From the NCBI GenBank assembly GCA_001972305.1, contig BDDD01002942.1:3420-67419 (forward strand): 64,000 nucleotides of DNA. The letters run 5' to 3'. Positions 56,488 through 64,000 of this stretch are shown piece by piece. Origin of the DNA: Cephalotus follicularis (Eukaryota; Streptophyta; Magnoliopsida; Oxalidales; Cephalotaceae). The notes below the pieces were generated by a model, which saw only the letters and a program-made list of their open reading frames with translations, was not told the DNA's origin and searched no databases. Position 1 is the stretch's first letter. Each line of letters begins with the position of its first letter. Made by a program: the position numbers and the translations under genes.

Positions 56488-58609
56488 TGTAACACCCGAG
56501 CTTTTCATAAAATGAAATCTTATTACAGAATTAATGAGAATAGTGAAATTCTCGAATTTGATGATGTTTTCCCTTTATAAGGTCGAGTTTTGAAAGAGGA
56601 ATGATAAGGAAATGTTCTAAGGCATTTCGTATTTGAAACCACAATTATGATGTTCAAAACGGCTAATAAAGTCTATTTTAATGTGCGACGGTAAGGTCCT
56701 ATGTTCGCATTATTTTTACGATTATTTTGCTTGTCGTTTGGATAATTTCTGTCAGAATTTGCGGAATAATTGGGACCCGGATCTTAGTATTTTGCCAGTA
56801 AATACTAAAGAGGAAGCAAAAATATTAAAGGAAGAGGGAAAGGGACACGGGCGCATTACGCGCCCGTGCAAATGAAGAAGCAACAGTGAGAGAGGGAGAG
56901 TCCGGGAGAGACAACGGGAGATAGAGGGAGAGAGGGCGCCGGGGACGACGCCGGAGGCAGTCACGTGACCGGGAGAGGACGGTGGATCACCCAGGTGCAT
57001 CGGCCGAAAGTAACTCCTCCTTTCCTCTTCTCTTTTTCTTCTTTTCTTCTTCTTCCCCGCTATTGTCGCCACTTCTCCGGGCGTTTTCCGATGCCGTTGG
57101 TGTCGCGGATGGAGTGGGTTTTCATCGAGGAGGCCCGCTCTATCCATTTCGACCGTTGTTGAGGCGTTTCTTGGCCGGGATCGGCCGAGATGTGTTGACT
57201 GAGTCGACTCACGGCCGCCTAAGACGGCGCGTTTGGCGCCGAGTCTTGGTGAGTCAAGTGTAGCAATGTGTTGACCAGGTGATTGTGTGACATTTTGGGG
57301 TGGTGATCGGACCTGTTGAGGTCCGGCGAGTTGACTCAGTGAGTCATAACTCGTTGCCGCCGGTGACACGGTGTTCGGCGCCAATTCACGGCGAGTTTTG
57401 AGCGGTTTTGAGTAGACCATTTAATGTGGAACTTGTTTATGGGTGTTTCACAAGCTTGGTGAGTTGGCCGGAATCTGGCCGACGCTCCGGTGACGGCAAT
57501 GTTGGTTTTTGTGCATTGATCGTAATAGAAATGTATTGTGTGCAGTGAGAAAGTTGGTAATTTGGTTCGACTATGAAGGGAAGTGATGATCGATAATTGG
57601 CAACAACTTGAAAATGTTCGGAAGTGAAACTGCGGCTCAACTGTACAGTTGCTATGGCTAATAGGTGAGTTGTATGACATGTTTAGGAACATTTAGCGTG
57701 CATTTTGTAGTTGATAAATGTTATGCATGTGTATTTTGGACTGAATCGTATATATTGTTGTGTTGGTTTTTACTGTTGGGGTTAGTTCTGTTGAGTATTG
57801 GCTAGGATGAATCATGGGAGAGAAGGAGATCAAAACAAGGTAAGGAATCCTGATCACCTTTCCAGAGTATTTTACGAGTGTAAGGAAAAATCTTACTTTC
57901 GCCAAAGTATTTTATTCCATTTATTTTTGAAATGTTTTATTTTCTGATATTCCACTTATTTTAGCTTTCTAAATTCGTTGAGATATTTACCTTAGTATTA
58001 ATACTTAAATTTTCTTATCATGCTTTATATATTCTGAAATTCTGTCAATTTATTGATAAAATTATATGTTTATTCTTCGTTATGAAAGTTATGATTTTAT
58101 GATTTTGTTGTTTTACGTTGCTATATGTAAACTCGGTTTTACAAAGGTTGTACGAATTTATTTTATGAATGCTTTGACCTGATCACTCAGAGTATTAAGA
58201 AATGTTTTATGAAATGTTTTTACAAAATGAGAAAATGCAACGAACTGAGATGAACAGCTACTGGATTGCGATCCAGGGAGGATTAATCTAGTAAAAGATT
58301 AATGTTATGAGTGGAGAGTGCTCACGGACATGCATGTGATGTAAGTTGGTGATTGGGGATGTGCACCTTGCCCCGATGACTGGTTCAATTGGGTTATTTA
58401 AGTTTATACAACCCCTCAGTTATTTATGAAATGTTCTGATTCATGAGATATGATCAGAAAAAAGAAAAGAAATGTTCTGTTTCATTAGATATGAACAGAA
58501 AAGAATGAATTTGATTTTGAAAAGGAAATGAATGTGAAATGTGATGGTGGTTATACCAGAAAAGGATTTTAAATGATGTTTGTTTTTAAGTATGGCTGGG
58601 CTATATTCC

Positions 58610-60810
58610 TGTCACACCTCGTTTACAAAAAAACGCAGCATTAAAGCGGTAAAGGCAATTAACATATAAAACAGCTCATGCGAAACCGTGAAATTTAAAA
58701 CTTTTCCAAGCATAACAGTTGCGGAAGCATAAAAGAACATAAGCTGTCAACACGTAACGTGCGTCCCATACCGCACGCTACCCAAATACAGGTCATAGAA
58801 GTTAATCGCCCATAAAACGGAGCGTGAACAATACAGTACAATATAAAATTCCTTCAGAAACAAAACCATAATAATGGAACATTATTCATCAATACATCGA
58901 TTCATTTATCACAAAGATCCATAAACGTTTCTTAAAAGCAGAAACAACATAAACTCCACTTTGCTCCACNNNNNNNNNNNNNNNNNNNNNNNNNGTAGAT
59001 TGCTATGCTTTGCTAGGGCTAAGCATGACAAACCCCAAAAGAAGTAGATTGCTATGCCAAAGACGTCGATGTCTATCCAAAAGGCGTCGATGTCTTTTCC
59101 AACATTCGTCGATGTCCAAGTCTCAGGGTCAACGCATTCTTCTGCAGAAGGCATCGATGTCCATTTCTTACACGTCGATACTCACGGTCTGAAACCTTTA
59201 AAACGACAGCGTATGTTAGATGGCGTCGACGCATTAAGGTAGGAACCTTAGGCGTCGACGTCTTTCACGTCCAAATCCAGGTAGGTAGCCTAGGGCGTCG
59301 ATGTCTTTCCATAGACGTCGATCCCTTTTAGTCAGTAGCAAGGCAAAACTAAACAGACGTCGATGTTTATTTAAAAGACGTCGATGTCTTTTCCAACAGT
59401 AGTCCTCTTCTACCTCACGACTCAACAAGCAGTAGCCTTAACAACCCATAATCATGCATAATAACAGGAAATCAAGGCAAGGAACTAACACGCAGATACT
59501 CAGAACATATCTAGCATCTCATGACATCAATCCAGTAACAAAATCAGTACAAGAATTATGCATTTTATACATTCAAAACCATAAACCATGCATGAATGTC
59601 AAACTCGAAATTACAGTATGGCTTTCCCCTACCTTTGAATCCCAATCAGGAATCGCAGTATCACTAGCACAATCGAACCGCAGGTTCAATTGCCGAACCT
59701 TTCCGATAACCGTGGAACCGAAGCCGGTTCTCGCCAATTGATCAATTCCTCGATGCCAAAACCAATTGCCACTCGCACACTGCACATACAACACATTTCC
59801 GTTATGTTCGACACACAAAATATTTCCGTCGCCGAAACGTCAGCCGGATTCCAACCGACACAACTAAGCGACGAAACATATATCAACGGGTTCCACATTG
59901 AACGGTGAACACAGAACCGGTCATGACTCGCCGGGAATCGGCGCCGAACGCCGTGCCACGGCCGGCCGTGAGTCGTGACTCACTGAGTCAAACTCGTCGG
60001 ACCTCCACAGGTCCGATCACCACCCAAAAACGCCACATATCCACTAGTTATACACATCCAGGGCCGTGACTCGCCAAGACTCGGCGCCAAACGCCGTGTC
60101 TCAGGCGACAGTGAGTCGACTAGTCGACTCATTCAACTTATTCCCGCCGTTTCCGGCCGAATCACGGCGCAGCAGTGGTCGAAATGGGTAGAGCTAGTCC
60201 TCTACACCAAAACCCAGGCCACCCGCGACGCAAACGGCGTCGGGAAACGCCGGGATCTTGCGCGAACAGTGGCGGCCAGGAGAAGAGAAAAGAAGAAAAA
60301 GAGAAGAAGGGAGAGGAGGTTACCGTAGGTTGGAGGCCCTGGGTTGACCGGCGTGCTCTCCCGGTCCGGTAGCTGCCTCCGGCGTCCTCTCCCGGTCTCT
60401 CTGCCGATCTCTCTCCCAATCTCTCTGGTCCCCTCTCCCAGATGCAGGCGCTTTGTGCGCCTGCGTTGTTTCATGCACGGGCGCGTGATGCGCCCGTCTG
60501 TGTGTGCCTCTCCCATTTATTCTTGCTTCCTCCTTAGCATTTTCTGGTAAAATACTAAGGTACGGGTCCCGATTTTTCCGCAAATCGCGACATAAATTAT
60601 CCAAACGACCACCAAAATAATCGCAATAATATTGCGAACATTTGGGCTTTATTGTCGCGCATTAAAAATAGACTTTATTAGCCGTCTTAGCTAACACGAT
60701 TACGGCTTAAATGCGTAATGCCTTTTTATTACTCCGGGCTCTATCGATTTTATCACGACTGTACACGCACCAATTTCAAAATAATTATTTATGAAATTCG
60801 GGGCGTTACA
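58610..60810 (-). mobile_element. Solo LTR of family Y, reversed, nested in its relative
   Basis: It runs from TGTCACACC (58610) to GGGGCGTTACA (60810) and has a perfect ATTCC duplication (58605-58609, 60811-60815). It includes an assembly gap at 58970-58994. A motif cluster of the form ACGTCGATGTC or GCGTCGACGC lies at 59064-59395, and a GAGTCGACTAGTCGACTC double palindrome at about 60111-60130. Confidence 0.9.
58970..58994. other. Assembly gap (25 N)
   Basis: A run of N. GTAGATTGCTATGC occurs right after the gap (58995) and again at 59045, so a local repeat may have caused the gap; its true size is unknown. Confidence 0.98.
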
Positions 60811-63212
60811 ATTCCAGAAAATCTATGATTTTGGAAATGTTTCGTATTTTACAAAAATTATCAGAAAAATGGATTTCGATAAGCGAAATATTCTAGTTTT
60901 ATAAAATAAAACTGAAAATTGATTTTCAATGATATTTTGAAATGTATGATCTGTAAATGTTTTGATAAAGATTATCAAAAACAATGGATTTTAATAACGT
61001 TTTATGACTATGATTCTTACTGAGCTATTTGAGCTCACTCTTTTCAATGTCTTGTTTTGAAATAAACTTTTTCAGGAATGATCGAAGGTGGAATTGTGAG
61101 CTTTAGAGGAAGTTCGTAAACGAAGTGTTAAAAAGGAAGTATGTTATGCTATGATGTTTTGTACGTTGCTTTCAAAGCTATAAGTTGTATTTCCGCTGTG
61201 TAATATGTTAAGTTATGATCAAATGTAAGGTATCAGAAGGGATTGTCATTATAAAAGTATTATGAGTATGATGTTAAAGGATGTAAATGTATCCCGTGAA
61301 GTTATTGAACATGCTAGATCGTAATTGATTAAATGATTATGGAGTATCATGAATCAGATCATGTGAAGTTTGGTGTTTAAAGTTGTAAATATATTTTCAT
61401 GTTTTGAGGTTATAGAATATGATAAATCATAGTGATGGTTTAAATGGTTGAAGGTTAACAGATCGTTAAATGATTAAACGATATGATGGTTAATGGTTCA
61501 CCCCACGTAATGCACCGATTCCTTGAGGCTTACTTTGAGCATAAAGTGAACTCGTATCGAGGGAGTTAAAGAGGACATGTCCGTGGTCAGTCATCCAGGG
61601 AGGACATGCCCGAGGACGGCTCATCCGGGGAAGGCATGTCTTAGGATGAGGTGCAGGCCTGGCTTCTGTTTGTTGTTTTGTGCTGTGTGATGTTGGCATC
61701 CCCTGCCCGAGACCCCTAGCGAGACGTAGTGTTGCGTTCTCTACCCTGGCTCCCTCCCCTGGCACGTTCCTGTAGTGGAACGGTGCGTTTGGACAGTGTT
61801 GTTATGTCCCTTTAGTTAAACGGTGCACTGAAATGGTTTTAAATGTATGGGTTATTTACAATTATGCCATTTCTTGTTTGCTTCTTCTCTGCCTTGCGTT
61901 TTGGCACTGTTTGGGCGTGTTTTGCGTGGCGCTTTTGGCTTATAGGAGATGGGAAATTCCTCCTTCCTGCTGGGCGGTTCGTCCGATGTGGCTATCCTGA
62001 GGGACGGGTCATCACATATAGTGCGTGACTCTGATAGTTCATGCGGTATACCGGGCTTAGGGGCAAAATCGTAAATTTACGATTACTGATTGAACTTCTC
62101 CAATCGAGTTAGAACTCTTCTAACTACTTTGCAAATTGAAACACTTTCAATTTATCCTTTTTACAAGATGAATCAATCTCTATATGAGACTTCATTATGT
62201 TTATGGGTTCTCACAGATAAAAGTAAATATCTCATATTTACGGATAAATGTTAACATCGCATGTTAGGACTAATCCCGGATACGATGGATTTAATATTTA
62301 TGATATCACACATTATATTTGTTAAATCCATTAAACTATTTTATCGCAGTTTCCATACAGGTATAATCCTTCTACCATTCTATGCTCCGATTAACTCTAG
62401 GGTATGGAATTTGTCAAACCCTAACAATTCAATTCTATACATCTTGCAACTTATATAAATAGCTTTACTCGTATATCGGAAACTCTTCTGAAGCTTTACT
62501 CGCATATCAGAAACTCTTCTAAACATGCTTAAAGCTTTGTAAACACTTGAAGCTATTATAATTGCGATGTCATAGAGCATACAATCCCTTAAACTCGGAC
62601 TAGCATATTCCTTGTTGCCTACTCATATGTCTCCATGTATAAGCGACCATACCCAATAAACACTCGTATACACCCCGTGGTTAGGAGTCGTATTTAAGTA
62701 TCATCAAAGCATAATGGATTATACACAGGACATCATATGGTGGCCCAGGTCTAAGGACCATCTGCACTGTTGCAACATAAGAACTCATGTTTGACAAGTG
62801 AGTAAAACTCCATAGAAGTGTTCTTCTTGCGAGCCACTATTCGGTGAACTCATATTCAACGAACACCCACATATTTATCACAATGGACTCTACGCTTGTG
62901 GCTTTGAGACCAGTCATTCCCCTGCACCGGGATGATAAACATGTGACAGTCTATCTGGATTACTGACGTCCATGATTAGTAATCCTACGACTGCAAATAT
63001 TTAAGAATAGAGCTTACCGAGATTCTATGTCTCTCCCCAATGATCTCATCAATGGTCTTAGTTCTCTATCTCTATTATATGGACATTTAACAATACATTA
63101 ATGTATATAAATGAACCATTTCCTAGTTAAGTATGATAGATTGAATAAGATTGTCCTTAAGAATATGCACTTTATGGTAAACGCAATTGGCTTATAGGGC
63201 ATATCTCCAACA

Positions 63213-63713
63213 ATCTCCCACTTGCACAAGAGCCAACTGCGCTGTCGGTAACTACTTACCTCTTGCAATTACTATCAAAATATCGGAAACTCTTCCACTT
63301 TGATATGACTTTAGTGACGGGATCTGCTATTCAACATTTTATACAAAATCTCATCCTTATTTTATATAAAATAATTTCCAACGTTCTCTCTTATGTTATT
63401 GAAGTACTACAAGATGTATCCTTTGAACTCTTCAAATACATATGATGGCAGTTATACAGTATCGTAACTTTGAAGTCAAACTTACTTAATCTATAGTGCC
63501 AACTGTATTTAGAGTCTCTAAATCACTGCTTCATCTAATTACATCTCTAAACTATTTCAATGAAAGTATTCCTCCCACTGTGAGAAACACTCATTCAATC
63601 ACAAAATGTACAGTTGTCTATTCATTGTTCCTTTGTAATACTTGTAATAGTGTTAGTAACTCTTACATAATATGCAGCTATACTTAGAGCAATGCCTTTA
63701 ACACTGGCAGTAT
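63213..63713 (-). pseudogene. Remnant of the copia pol C-terminus (Angela-like)
   Basis: Next to the polypurine tract, the minus strand has a fragment IADPVTK (near 63330-63310), the usual ending of copia RNase H (IADPLTK-type), preceded by an in-frame stop. Upstream of that (63340-63713) I see no conserved RNase H motif, so the region is decayed or rearranged. The short plus-strand ORFs here are not genes. Confidence 0.5.
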
Positions 63714-64000
63714 TGTCACACCCCGTTTAAGAGAAAATGACATTTAAGCAGTAAGGCAATTAACACATAAATACAGCTCATGTAAAAACCATAAAATTTA
63801 AACTTTTAAGCAAGTTAACAGTTGCGGAAGCATAAAAATTCATAAGCTGTAAACTCGTAGCGTGCATCCCATACTACACGCTACCCATAAACAAGTCCAA
63901 CATTGTTAATCGCCCACAAACGGAGTGTGATCACAGTACAAGATTTAAAATCCATCATAAACGAAATCCATAAGATCGGTACATCGGAAATCTTTTAACA
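63714..64000 (-). mobile_element. Start of another LTR of the 58610 kind, cut by the window end
   Basis: TGTCACACCCCG at 63714 and the next 280 bases closely follow 58610-58900: CAGCTCATG, ACAGTTGCGGAAGCATAAAA, CGCCCACAAACGGAG. On the minus strand this is the 3' end of the LTR. The rest is beyond the window. Confidence 0.85.

Larger units (their letters stand above)
56488..61570 (+). mobile_element. Long LTR (family Y), nested in family G, itself interrupted
   Basis: It starts TGTAACACCCGAGC and ends GGGAGTTAAA (the final CA probably changed), flanked by perfect GAGGA duplications (56483-56487, 61571-61575). Without the nested copy it is about 2.9 kb. The first 800 bases match the minus-strand start of 58610-60810 (shared ACGGCTAATAAAGTCTATTT and CGTTTGGATAATTT). 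TGAGTCGACTCA occurs at about 57199-57210. The 222-codon minus-strand ORF at 56752-57420 has low-complexity composition and no domain. Confidence 0.83.
54342..62016 (+). mobile_element. GC-rich long LTR (family G), with nested insertions
   Basis: It starts TGTAATACCCCG, ends GGGTCATCACA and is flanked by a perfect TATAG duplication (54337-54341, 62017-62021). Without the nested 5 kb it is about 2.6 kb. Its right part matches 24810-25170 in reverse. It holds two minisatellites. None of the ORFs (up to 139 codons) shows a domain. Confidence 0.87.
53736..63212 (-). mobile_element. Angela/BARE-type copia LTR, reversed, interrupted 54342-62016
   Basis: On the minus strand it starts at 63212 with TGTTGGAGATATGCCCTA, very like the start of Angela and BARE-1 LTRs, right after the polypurine CAAGTGGGAGAT (63213-63224). 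The pieces 62022-63212 and 53736-54341 total about 1.8 kb, the usual length of these LTRs. The left end is uncertain, because no clear terminus separates it from the gypsy remnant. It lacks the GTCGAC clusters. Confidence 0.75.

Noticed and set aside
55680..56515. ORFs of 127-131 codons with hydrophobic stretches
   Set aside because: They lie in the family G LTR, and the second runs through a minisatellite. The hydrophobic look comes from T-rich sequence.
56752..57420. 222-codon minus-strand ORF
   Set aside because: Low-complexity Arg, Ser and Pro-rich product across an LTR, with no domain and no matching frame in the related copy at 58610-60810.
58909..59154. Minus-strand ORF across the gap
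   Set aside because: It spans undetermined bases and lies in an LTR.

Overview
The window looks like a plant nuclear genome, most likely a flowering plant with a repeat-rich genome. Almost all of it is LTR retrotransposon sequence: Ty1-copia of the SIRE and Angela types, Ty3-gypsy of the Tekay/Del chromovirus and Athila types, and one CACTA-type miniature DNA transposon. I found no host gene, no tRNA or rRNA gene and no prokaryotic feature. Every retroelement reading frame has at least one stop, frameshift or deletion except the first SIRE gag ORF. I cannot name the species.

Left nest (1-41729). A Tekay-like element on the minus strand (called X; its genes lie at 33030-37870) sits beside a remnant of another LTR (40917-41729). 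Its 5' LTR (38064-40916) carries a CACTA MITE (39750-40167, duplicated AGA). Its 3' LTR is split into 3530-3842, 30409-31802 and 32940-33016, and begins left of the window. Three things split it: two head-to-head Tekay-type LTRs (1-3529); an Athila-like element (3843-30408, duplicated GATTA); and a solo SIRE LTR (31803-32939, duplicated CATAC). The Athila-like element is itself host to a broken SIRE element in its 5' LTR (4226-15511), a solo Tekay-type LTR in gag (17896-20475, duplicated AAACT) and a GC-rich LTR in its 3' LTR (24544-30374, duplicated GTATA). That GC-rich LTR holds another solo LTR (27303-29939, near-duplicated TCATC/TCAAC).

Middle (41730-53735). AT-rich tandem repeats of about 190 bp are split by a solo LTR (42666-45515). 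They are followed by a truncated Tekay-like element on the minus strand (3' LTR 46468-49345, pol 49405-51785), which abuts an old, badly decayed gypsy pol on the plus strand.

Right nest (53736-64000). An Angela-type LTR (minus strand) was entered by a GC-rich LTR (54342-62016, duplicated TATAG). That one was entered by a third LTR (56488-61570, duplicated GAGGA), and that by a reversed relative of itself (58610-60810, duplicated ATTCC). Another LTR of this general kind starts at 63714 and runs off the window.

The most unusual signal is not a gene. Clusters of short palindromes built on the core GTCGAC occur in the LTRs of SIRE, Athila and several Tekay-like families, which are not otherwise related in sequence. 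They come in two main 'dialects' (CAGTCGACTG and GCGTCGACGC), and homologous LTRs can carry different dialects at the same position. All alignments were done by eye; no percent identities or insertion ages were computed.
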